From Mycobacterium palustre (GTDB taxonomy: Bacteria; Actinomycetota; Actinomycetes; Mycobacteriales; Mycobacteriaceae), in the NCBI RefSeq assembly GCF_002101785.1, contig NZ_LQPJ01000136.1:1-64000 (forward strand): DNA of 64,000 nt. The letters are read 5' to 3'. Each line of letters opens with the position of its first letter. Positions within the stretch are counted from its first letter, which is position 1. Below, in pieces: positions 35,868 to 43,541 of the stretch. The notes below the pieces were generated by a model that saw only the letters and a list, made by a program, of their open reading frames with translations, was not told where the DNA came from and did no database searches. Made by a program: the position numbers and the translations under genes.

Positions 35868-37106
35868 TCACCAAGCCGGAGTCTTTAGCCTGGATCGCTT
35901 CTGGCGCTGGCCTTCTCGGCTGAGCCGCACCGCCCGGCTCAGCGCGGCCGACAACGCCAGTACCGACATCACGGCGAGAATCGCCGCCGAGGCCGTCGCC
36001 CCGACCGTCGCCAAGATCAACGGCAGGCCGAAGCCGACGTAGGTGACGACGTAGAACACGCCGACGAGCGCGCCGCGGAGGCGTTGCGGCGCCGCGGTTT
36101 CCAAGTCGATCAGCCCCGCGCGCAGGCAGAGGCCGGACGCGCAACCCAGAACCAAAAACAGCGGCAGGCCCAGCGCCGGCGTCATGGTGGGCGGCGCCAA
36201 CGCGGTCACGGCGTATCCGAGCGCGGCGAGCAGTGCGCCGGCGGTGCCGGCGTGCCGACCCCAGTTGGCCGCCCGGGCGATGACTTGGATGACCCCGCTG
36301 ACACCGTTGACGATCAGCGTCGCGGTGCCAGCGGCCATCGGAGCGGTGAGCCCCGTGTGCAGCCGTGTGGGGATCGTGACGAATCCCAATGTCGCAGAGG
36401 CGAACACCCAGGGCGCCAGCGGCATGGCCCATCCCAGCGCCCACGCGGTCCCCTGCCGCGCCGGCGTGGACCGCTGCGGGACCGGCCCAGTCGCCGGCGC
36501 GGAAACGTCCGCACGACGCAGGGCCGCGAGCGTGACACCGATCGCCCCCACGACAAGGGCGGCGGCGACGCCGAACGACGCCGCCACACCGGCCTGCCCC
36601 GCCCGGGCGATCAACCCGCCGGCGAAGGGGCCGACGGCGAAGCCGGCGATCAGCACGGCTCCCGCCGTCGCCGCGCCGGCGGGACCGTTCAAATCCGAGG
36701 CCCATGCCGTGCAGGACGTCATCGCGAGGCCCACGCCGACCCCCACGATCAAGCGGCCCACCAACAGAGCATCGGCGTGCTGGGACGCCAGCATCGCCGA
36801 CGTGCCCACTAGGGAGGTCGCCGAACCCACCAGGGCCACCGACGGGCGCCCGAGCGCATCCGAGACGCGCCCACCGACGAGCAGCCCCGGAATCAGGCCC
36901 AGCGCATAGATTCCGAAGATGCCGTCGAGCGTGGTGGCGCTGAGGTGCTGTCGATCGCTGATCAACGGCATCAGTGCGACGAAGTGGTTGGCCACCCAAC
37001 CCGTTGACAACATGAGCAGCAACACGCTGACGAACAGGGCTCGCGGAGCGGCCGGTTCCGACGGCGCCTGACGCAGCAGGCCGGTTGCACCACTCGACGA
37101 GATCAC
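35868..37106 (-). CDS. MFS transporter
   Basis: 412 residues with twelve helices. IYALGLIPGLLVGGRVSDALGRPSVALVGS is the first conserved loop and GRLIVGVGVGLAMTSCTAWASDL the fourth-helix region. ATG start with GAAAGGAAGTCAG upstream. It converges with the LLM gene (10 bp apart). Probable efflux or uptake of small molecules; substrate not evident. Confidence 0.85.
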   Translation of the reverse strand: MISSSGATGLLRQAPSEPAAPRALFVSVLLLMLSTGWVANHFVALMPLISDRQHLSATTLDGIFGIYALGLIPGLLVGGRVSDALGRPSVALVGSATSLVGTSAMLASQHADALLVGRLIVGVGVGLAMTSCTAWASDLNGPAGAATAGAVLIAGFAVGPFAGGLIARAGQAGVAASFGVAAALVVGAIGVTLAALRRADVSAPATGPVPQRSTPARQGTAWALGWAMPLAPWVFASATLGFVTIPTRLHTGLTAPMAAGTATLIVNGVSGVIQVIARAANWGRHAGTAGALLAALGYAVTALAPPTMTPALGLPLFLVLGCASGLCLRAGLIDLETAAPQRLRGALVGVFYVVTYVGFGLPLILATVGATASAAILAVMSVLALSAALSRAVRLSREGQRQKRSRLKTPAW

Positions 37107-37335
37107 TGACTTCCTTTCGGATTGCCCACGGTGGCCGACCGCCCAAGCTCAACAGACCATGCGGCCAAAGGACTTATTCCCAGTTGCGCGCGACACGCAC
37201 CGCCCCAGTGAGGTGCGGCGGCCGGTCGGCGGATACCCGTGCAAACACGCAGCGCGACGGCGCGATTCGCCGTCAAGGTTTCAAAACGGTCGATTTGGTG
37301 TACGTATACGACTACTCCGACCCGGGAAGGTAACG

Positions 37336-37614
37336 ATGAAGCTAACTTCAGCCGCCATGATCGCGATCGCCGTGCTGCTGTCCAGCGCGTGTTCGCCCTC
37401 ACAGGTCATCAACACCGGCGGCGACACCAAGTGCAAGGACTTCACCACCCAGGACGAGAAGAAGCAAAACGACGAAGTCAGCAAGATGCTCAAGGACAAG
37501 AACGGCGCCGATCCGACCAATGTGGAGATCTCGGCGACCCGGTTGTCGGCGATGACGTATTGCCAGACACTGGGCAAGCCCGACACCAAGATCTCCGAGG
37601 CGCCACACGGCTGA
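37336..37614 (+). CDS. small lipoprotein, HdeA-like
   Basis: 92 residues. MKLTSAAMIAIAVLLSSACSPSQV is a lipoprotein signal with lipobox SSAC, so Cys19 would be acylated. The mature part (CKDFTTQDEKKQNDEVSKMLKDKNG through YCQTLGKPDTKI) contains two further cysteines and resembles HdeA-like acid-stress chaperone domains found in mycobacterial lipoproteins. GGGAAGG lies just upstream. Location: outer face of the plasma membrane. Confidence 0.75.
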   Translation: MKLTSAAMIAIAVLLSSACSPSQVINTGGDTKCKDFTTQDEKKQNDEVSKMLKDKNGADPTNVEISATRLSAMTYCQTLGKPDTKISEAPHG

Positions 37615-37692
37615 CGCCGCATGCGCGCGCCACCGGGTTGGCAAACTCAGCGACGCGGTGCGAGCCGGGCTCGAGCGTCGGATGTGCCCGAG

Positions 37693-38649
37693 CTAGGCCA
37701 AGATCAGGTCAGCGGGCGGCTCATCGTCCAGGACGGCCCGCGCCAGCAGCTCGCCGAGCAACGGACCGAACTTCATCAAGTTGCTGCCGACGAACGCCAC
37801 CACGCGGCCGCGGCGCGCCACCGTCCACCCGTCACCACCGGCGTCGAGCCAGGGCGCGCGAACCGTGACGCAGTCCACCCGGCCCACCGGCGAGAGCGAC
37901 GGAAACAGCGCCCGCACGGTCGCCGGGTCCGGCAGCTCTTGGCCGAACGCCCAGCGCCCGGTGCTGCCCAGCGGCAACCCGTAACCCTCCGGCGCCGACA
38001 GGCAGGCGGCGCCGACGGCGGCGTCCGTTGAGGCCGCCTCGTAGGTGAAGCGGGTGTGCGGTGCGAACTCGGCGCCGAGCGGGCCGAAGAGCGCCGGCGT
38101 GTGGACCCCCGCGCAGATCAGCACCCGGTCGCCGCGCAGCACCGAGCCGCCGACGAGCGTCACGGTGCCGTCGTCGCCGACCGACACCGCCTCGCCGCGC
38201 CTGATCACGGCGCGCCGCGCCAGGGCCTCGAGCGCGCGCCGGATGCGCAGGCTGCCCCCGAGCGGATCGAACACCCCAATTTCCCACGGCGGAACCAGGA
38301 ATGGGATCCGGGCCGTGATCTGCGGGCGGTCAACGAAACAGAACGCGGCGCCGGCATCCCGCATCGCGGCGGCAATCACCTCGGGCGCCGCGGCGGCGAT
38401 GAATCCCTCGTCGCCGAGCAGGCGCCCGGCGCCCAGCTCGGCCTCCCAACGCAGCCAGCCGTCGCGCGCCCGCAGCGCGAGCCCACACAGCTCGGGCCGG
38501 CGGTGCGCGATGCGGAAGATCCGCGCCAGGCCCGCGGATTGCTCCGCGAACGGTTGGCCTCGCTCGAGGACGACCGCGTCCTCGCCGCGCCGCGACAGCT
38601 CGTAGGCCGCCGCGAGCCCGCAGATCCCCGCCCCGACGATCACGATCAC
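37693..38649 (-). CDS. FAD-dependent oxidoreductase (DAO family)
   Basis: 318 residues. The GTG start gives VIVIVGAGICGLAAAYELSRRG, the FAD-binding Rossmann motif, with GGGGGAAAG upstream. A substrate domain and a C-terminal FAD-contact region (GRVVAFVGSNLMKFGPLLGELLA) follow. Family members oxidise amino acids or sarcosine-type amines. It is shorter than typical sarcosine oxidases. It lies 17 bp after the Eis-like gene, in one transcriptional direction with it. Confidence 0.8.
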   Translation of the reverse strand: MIVIVGAGICGLAAAYELSRRGEDAVVLERGQPFAEQSAGLARIFRIAHRRPELCGLALRARDGWLRWEAELGAGRLLGDEGFIAAAAPEVIAAAMRDAGAAFCFVDRPQITARIPFLVPPWEIGVFDPLGGSLRIRRALEALARRAVIRRGEAVSVGDDGTVTLVGGSVLRGDRVLICAGVHTPALFGPLGAEFAPHTRFTYEAASTDAAVGAACLSAPEGYGLPLGSTGRWAFGQELPDPATVRALFPSLSPVGRVDCVTVRAPWLDAGGDGWTVARRGRVVAFVGSNLMKFGPLLGELLARAVLDDEPPADLILA

Positions 38650-38666
38650 GGTCTTTCCCCCTGCGA

Positions 38667-39884
38667 TCAGAAGAAGAACCCGGCGTGCGGCGCGGCCGCG
38701 ACCGCGAACAGCCGATCGGCGACGGCCAACGCCTCCGGGTCGTCGGCCCGGGCCAGGCCCGCGGCGGCCAGGCCGCGCCACGTCGCGCCGCCGAGCAGCA
38801 CCGCGCCGAGCCCCTCGACCCCGACGTGGATTTGGGCGGGCCGGCCGGTGCGCTCGGCACCGGCGGCCGCGAGGGTGAAGCTGGCCGAATTGGCCGGCAG
38901 CAGTGGGTCATTCACCGCGACGGTAACTTCTCCGTCGCCGGTGTACCGGCGCGCCGCCAGCGCCCTTTCCGCGTCGATGACACGAAGCCACGTTTCGTCG
39001 CGCACCCCGGTCACGCGCACGCCCCGTCGATCGACCAGCAGCCAGGGCATCGGATCGTCGACGGGCATCATCCAAAACACCACGCGCTCAATGAGATCGA
39101 GCCCCAGCAGGAACCGCAGCAGGCCGACGTATGCGTCGGTGGTCGGTGCGAAGAAGTCCTCGACCGCAATGGTGCGCTGGTCGCTGACGAACCAGGCCTC
39201 CGTGTCGATGGGCCGGTAGCGGGCGAACCCCGACTCCAAACCCGGTTCGCCGTACACCGCGACATAGGAAAGCCCGGGGGACGATTCGGTGCGCAACCGC
39301 AACGCCTGCCACCACACTGCGGGTCGGTCGATGGTTCCCGGGCGGGACGGACGGTTCCCGGCGTAGATGCGGGGCAGGACCTCCCACGCCTCGGCCATGT
39401 CCAGCAGCCGCACCGGGCCCCGCGTGCCGATGTTCGGCCGCAACGCCGCTCGGGCCGTCTGGACCTCCAGCGACTGCGACAGGCTCGCCACTCCGTAGCC
39501 GAACCGTTCGTAGATCGTGGCTTCGGAGGCCCGCAGCGTCGCCACCACCTCGCCGCGGGCGGCGATGTCGCGCAGCTGATGGCGGATCAGGTCCGTGGCG
39601 ATGCCCCGCCGGGTGAACGACGGCAGCACGCCGATGTGCGTCACCGCGGCGTGTCCGACGACCGCCCCGCCGGGCAATGTCAGCCCGCTCGTCACGGCGT
39701 CGGCGGTGCCGACGATGCGGTCTCCGACGAACGCGCCGATCGTGCGACCCGGCTCGAGCAGCTTGGTGATGTGGCCGGGGGGCAGATCCGACAGCGGCGG
39801 AAAGGCGACCATGGCGGCACGGAACACATTGGCCGCGGCGATCAGCTCGTCCTCGGTGTCGAGGACCCGGATGTCGGTGGTCAT
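38667..39884 (-). CDS. Eis-family GNAT acetyltransferase
   Basis: 405 residues, the length of Eis. The N-terminal GNAT domain carries VTHIGVLPSFTRRGIATDLIRHQLRDIAARGEVVATLRASEATIYERFGYGVAS, the acetyl-CoA loop. A second GNAT-like domain and a sterol-carrier-like C-terminal domain follow, ending in the aromatic AGFFF that supplies the terminal carboxylate used in Eis catalysis. M. tuberculosis Eis acetylates amines including aminoglycosides; this may be a paralogue, so the symbol is withheld. Confidence 0.85.
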   Translation of the reverse strand: MTTDIRVLDTEDELIAAANVFRAAMVAFPPLSDLPPGHITKLLEPGRTIGAFVGDRIVGTADAVTSGLTLPGGAVVGHAAVTHIGVLPSFTRRGIATDLIRHQLRDIAARGEVVATLRASEATIYERFGYGVASLSQSLEVQTARAALRPNIGTRGPVRLLDMAEAWEVLPRIYAGNRPSRPGTIDRPAVWWQALRLRTESSPGLSYVAVYGEPGLESGFARYRPIDTEAWFVSDQRTIAVEDFFAPTTDAYVGLLRFLLGLDLIERVVFWMMPVDDPMPWLLVDRRGVRVTGVRDETWLRVIDAERALAARRYTGDGEVTVAVNDPLLPANSASFTLAAAGAERTGRPAQIHVGVEGLGAVLLGGATWRGLAAAGLARADDPEALAVADRLFAVAAAPHAGFFF

Positions 39885-39930
39885 GCCGCCATCATGTCTG
39901 GCTCCGTCGGCGACGGCACCAGCGCGTCGC

Positions 39931-41142
39931 CTAGCGGATCGGCAGGCCGGTCACCGCCCGCGAAATCACCAGGCGCTGAATCTCACTGGTGCCCTCGAAG
40001 ATCGTGAAAATCTTCGCGTCGCGGTGCATCCGTTCCACGGGGTAGTCGCGGGTGTACCCGTTGCCGCCCAGAATCTGGATGGCCTCGTCGGTGACGTACA
40101 CGGCGGTCTCGCTGGCCACCAGCTTGGCCATCGAGCCCTCCGCGGACTCGAAGCTTTGGTTGTTGCGGGCCATCCAGCCGGCCCGCCACACCAGCAGGCG
40201 GGCCGCATCGATGCGGCTCTTCATGTCGGCCAGCTTGAACGCCACCGCCTGGAACTCGCCGATTTTGCGGCCGAATTGCTCGCGCTGGCAGGCGTAGTCG
40301 AGCGCGTATTCGTAGGCGGCGCGCGCCACCCCGACGGCCATGGCGCCGACGGTGGGCCGGGTGCGTTCGAAGGTCTTCATCGCCGCCTGCCCACCCAGCG
40401 ACGCGCCGGACTTCGCCCGGGCGATGCGCGCCTCGAAGTTGTCCCGCCCACCCAGCAGGAAGTCCTCGGGCAACCGCACGTTGTCGAGAACCACCTCGGC
40501 GGTGTGCGACGCGCGGATCCCGTGCTTCTTGAACTTCTGCCCCTGGGCCAAGCCCTTGACCCCGGCCGGCACGACGAACGTCGCCTGCCCGCGGGTGCCG
40601 AGCTCGGGGTAGACGGAGGCCACCACGATGTGGACGTTGGCGATGCCGCCGTTGGTCGCCCACGTCTTGGTGCCGTTGAGGACCCATTCGCGGGTCGACT
40701 CGTCGTAGCGCGCGCGGGTCCGGATGGCGCCGACGTCGGAACCCGCGTCGGGCTCGGACGAGCAGAACGCGCCGAGCTTGGGTTCGTCCGGTGTGCCGAA
40801 CATCTCGGGGAGCCACCGGCCGAGCTGTTCGGGAGTTCCGTTGCCGGCCAACGCCGCCGCGGCCAGGCCGGTGCCCAGGATGGACAGCGCGATCCCGGCG
40901 TCACCCCAAAACATCTCCTCGAACGTCGTGAGAAAACCCAGGCCCGTCGGCTCGGCGGCCTGTTGCGCGAAGAAATCGGGGGAGTACAGGCCCACCTTCG
41001 CGGCCTCTTGGATCACCGGCCACGGCGTTTCTTCGCGCTCGTCCCATTCGGACGCGGCAGGGCGGATGACGTCGGCCGCGAACTTATGCACCCAATCGCG
41101 CACCTCGATCACGTCGTCGCTCAGTTGCAGGGAAAAAGTCAC
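39931..41142 (-). CDS. acyl-CoA dehydrogenase
   Basis: 403 residues, GTG start (VTFSLQLSDDVIEVRDWVHKFA) with AGGAGAGAACC upstream. GAFCSSEPDAGSDVGAIRTRA and EWVLNGTKTWATNGGIANVHIVVASV form the FAD and substrate region; QILGGNGYTRDYPVERMHRDAKIFTIFEGTSEIQRLVI carries the catalytic Glu. It belongs to the short/medium-chain branch. The TetR gene ends 25 bp before it on the same strand, so a TetR-acyl-CoA dehydrogenase operon is likely. Confidence 0.92.
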   Translation of the reverse strand: MTFSLQLSDDVIEVRDWVHKFAADVIRPAASEWDEREETPWPVIQEAAKVGLYSPDFFAQQAAEPTGLGFLTTFEEMFWGDAGIALSILGTGLAAAALAGNGTPEQLGRWLPEMFGTPDEPKLGAFCSSEPDAGSDVGAIRTRARYDESTREWVLNGTKTWATNGGIANVHIVVASVYPELGTRGQATFVVPAGVKGLAQGQKFKKHGIRASHTAEVVLDNVRLPEDFLLGGRDNFEARIARAKSGASLGGQAAMKTFERTRPTVGAMAVGVARAAYEYALDYACQREQFGRKIGEFQAVAFKLADMKSRIDAARLLVWRAGWMARNNQSFESAEGSMAKLVASETAVYVTDEAIQILGGNGYTRDYPVERMHRDAKIFTIFEGTSEIQRLVISRAVTGLPIR

Positions 41143-41167
41143 GGTTCTCTCCTGAATTCGCCTGAAA

Positions 41168-41779
41168 TCATTTCTTTTTGGGGCTCCGGTATTGGGCCAG
41201 GACGCTGAGTGTCTGGTTGACCCACGCCTCGAAGTAACGGTCTTCATCGATGTTGCCGGGCAACCGGCCGGTCAGCGCTTGCAGCGTCGCGGCATAGGAC
41301 AGCGCCCCGATCGCCACGGCGGCGGCTGCCTCGGGGTCCGGGATGCGGGTGCGGCCGGAACGATTGGACGCCGCCAGCTCGTCGGCGAAACGCTGGTAGG
41401 CGTTGTCGGTGATAACCTGCCACGTCTTCTCGTCGAGGTCCCCGAGCTCGTCGGGCTCGCGCAACATGACCTTGAGCAAGTCCTCGCTCTGTTTGAGGTT
41501 GGTCCAGATGAGCTTGCCCGCGGTCCGAACCGCCTGTTCGACGCTGCCCGGCTCGCCGGCGTCGTACTGCTCGTGCGCGGCGACGATGCTGTCGATGCGG
41601 TGCGCGACGGCGGCCTCGAGCAGCTCACGCTTGGATCCGAAGTGCTTGTAGAGCGCGCCCGACCCCGGTGCCAGGCCCGACGCGCGCTGGATGTCGGCCA
41701 CCGACGTCGCGGCGTAGCCCTTGTCGGCGAACAGCCCCAACGCCGCCGACAACAGGCGGTCACGTCCGGAGGGCTGCAT
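41168..41779 (-). CDS. TetR-family transcriptional regulator
   Basis: 203 residues from MQPSGRDRLLSAALGLFADKGYAATSVADIQRASGLAPGSGALYKHFGSKRELLEAAV, a clean TetR HTH. The start ATG is immediately beside the palindrome at 41781-41800. Likely regulates itself and the downstream acyl-CoA dehydrogenase, and perhaps the Eis-like and FAD oxidoreductase genes that continue on the same strand. The ligand may be an acyl-CoA, by analogy with FadR-type TetR proteins. Confidence 0.88.
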   Translation of the reverse strand: MQPSGRDRLLSAALGLFADKGYAATSVADIQRASGLAPGSGALYKHFGSKRELLEAAVAHRIDSIVAAHEQYDAGEPGSVEQAVRTAGKLIWTNLKQSEDLLKVMLREPDELGDLDEKTWQVITDNAYQRFADELAASNRSGRTRIPDPEAAAAVAIGALSYAATLQALTGRLPGNIDEDRYFEAWVNQTLSVLAQYRSPKKK

Positions 41780-41780
41780 G

Positions 41781-41800
41781 GTGAGAGAGTACTCACTCAC
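41781..41800. promoter_or_regulatory. palindrome upstream of TetR/acyl-CoA dehydrogenase operon
   Basis: GTGAGAGAGTACTCACTCAC: ten-base arms with one mismatch, directly upstream of the TetR start codon. The GAGTxxxACTC-type pattern and position indicate an autoregulatory TetR operator; ribosome-site sequence is absent, so the TetR mRNA may be leaderless. Confidence 0.7.
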
Positions 41801-41935
41801 CGACGTCCGGCGCAAATGAGGGTCGAGGGCCACGAATGGAGCCGAACAACTTGCGGCGACGAAGCGAGCCGCTCGCCGCGTGGGCCGTCCCCTGCGCTGC
41901 CAGGGGAGAAGACATCTCGCCTATATCCTGAGTCG

Positions 41936-43375
41936 ATGGCCACGCCGGGGGCGAGCACGGAAGGCGAGATGTCAGAGGAATCGGCTGTCGGCGCCAGCCG
42001 GATATCGCGGCCCGACGCTCGCGCGTTTCCCCTGCTGCGACTGCCGATGCGGGTGCTGTCGCTGCGCACCATCGTCATCGTGGCCGCGTTATCGGTGATC
42101 GCCTTGGTCGTCCTGCTCGGCCTGTGGGTGTGGATCGGTGTCACCAACGACCAGTACAGTCAGCTCGACCGCCGGCTGGACTCGGTAAGCAGCCTCGGTG
42201 ACATCAATTCGCTGCTCAACGGCGCCCAGCTGACCTACCCCGATCGGCCCATGCCCGACGGCAACGTGGTCCGCACCGCCCGCATCGGTGATGTGACCGT
42301 ATCGGTGCCCGGCAACATCGTCCTGCCCAAACTGCCCAACGGCTACGCCAACACCACCATCAACGGCGTGCAATACCGGGTCCGCACCTTCACGGCCGGG
42401 CCGGCCTCCATCGCGCTCGCCGCGCCACTGGCCGAGGCCCAGCACCGGATCAACGAACTGCACCTGCGGGTGTTGCTGATCTGCGGCAGCGTCATCGGCG
42501 GCACGGTGCTGGTGGGCTGGTTCATTTCACTGATCATGGTCAACCCGTTTCTGCTGCTGGCCCAGCAGGCCCGGGCCATCAACGCCCAGTCGAGTCCCGA
42601 CGAGGTCCAGGTGCGCGGCGTGCGAGAGGCGGTGGAGATCGCCGAGGCGGTCGAGGGCATGCTGGCCCGCATCGGCAACGAGCAACAGCGCACCAAGGCG
42701 GCGCTCGAGTCGGCGCGTGATTTCGCCGCCGTCGCCTCGCACGAGCTGCGCACCCCGTTGACGGCCATGCGCACCAACCTGGAGGTGCTGTCCACCTTGG
42801 AGTTACCTCCCGAGCAGCGCCAGGAGGTGATCGGCGACGTCATACGCACCCAGAGCCGGATCGAGGCGACGCTGACGGCGCTGGAGCGGCTGGCACAGGG
42901 CGAACTGACCACCGTCGACGATTTTGTCCCCTTCGACGTCACGGAGCTTTTGGACCGCGCCGCACACGACGCGCTGCGCATCTACCCGGGGGTCGAGGTG
43001 AAGCTGGTGCCCTCGCCCACGGTGTTGATGGTGGGTTTGCCCACCGGACTGCGGCTGGTGATCGACAACGCCATCGCCAATGCCGTCAAGCACGGTAGCG
43101 CCACCGAAATCTGTCTTACCGTAGGCAGTTCCAGTCAGGGCGTGGAAATCGCGGTCGACGACAACGGCACCGGTGTTCCGGAGGCCGAACGCACCGCGGT
43201 CTTCGCGCGCTTCTCGCGCGGGTCGACGGCGTCACGCTCGGGCTCCGGGCTAGGCCTCGCGCTCGTCGCGCAGCAGGCCGAATTGCATGGCGGCACAGCG
43301 TCTCTGCACGCGAGTCCCCTCGGTGGCACGCGCCTGCTGCTGCGGCTGGCGGGTGACGGGCGGGGGCCGGTGTAA
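41936..43375 (+). CDS. PrrB-like sensor histidine kinase (orphan)
   Basis: 479 residues. N-terminal TM helix (TIVIVAALSVIALVVLLGLWVWIGV), an extracytoplasmic domain (NIVLPKLPNGYANTTINGVQYRVRTF), a second TM helix (RVLLICGSVIGGTVLVGWFISLI) and HAMP. The dimerisation domain RDFAAVASHELRTPLTAMRTNLEVLSTLELP has phospho-accepting His269. GHKL ATPase motifs follow (NAIANAVKHG, DDNGTGVP, GSGLGLALVAQQ). It is strikingly similar to M. tuberculosis PrrB, but no PrrA-type regulator gene is beside it. ATG 41969 is an alternative start. Confidence 0.88.
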   Translation: MATPGASTEGEMSEESAVGASRISRPDARAFPLLRLPMRVLSLRTIVIVAALSVIALVVLLGLWVWIGVTNDQYSQLDRRLDSVSSLGDINSLLNGAQLTYPDRPMPDGNVVRTARIGDVTVSVPGNIVLPKLPNGYANTTINGVQYRVRTFTAGPASIALAAPLAEAQHRINELHLRVLLICGSVIGGTVLVGWFISLIMVNPFLLLAQQARAINAQSSPDEVQVRGVREAVEIAEAVEGMLARIGNEQQRTKAALESARDFAAVASHELRTPLTAMRTNLEVLSTLELPPEQRQEVIGDVIRTQSRIEATLTALERLAQGELTTVDDFVPFDVTELLDRAAHDALRIYPGVEVKLVPSPTVLMVGLPTGLRLVIDNAIANAVKHGSATEICLTVGSSSQGVEIAVDDNGTGVPEAERTAVFARFSRGSTASRSGSGLGLALVAQQAELHGGTASLHASPLGGTRLLLRLAGDGRGPV

Positions 43376-43541
43376 CCGGCGTGATAGGCGCGGTCGCCGA
43401 CCCGCCACTGGGGCCTAGCGATTCACTAGAGCGATCTACATAATCGCCGGTATTGCTCGGCGGAAAGGCGATCCGCGATTGAGCGCCTATGTCAGCCGAC
43501 TCGGCGCATATCAGGCAGGTTGCTATGACGCGGGTCGCGGG

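Noticed and set aside
38667..39884. naming the Eis-like gene eis
   Set aside because: Genomic context differs from the M. tuberculosis locus as far as can be seen and paralogues exist, so orthology is not established.
39595..41208. 537-codon plus-strand frame opposite the acyl-CoA dehydrogenase
   Set aside because: Antisense composition typical of high-GC shadows.
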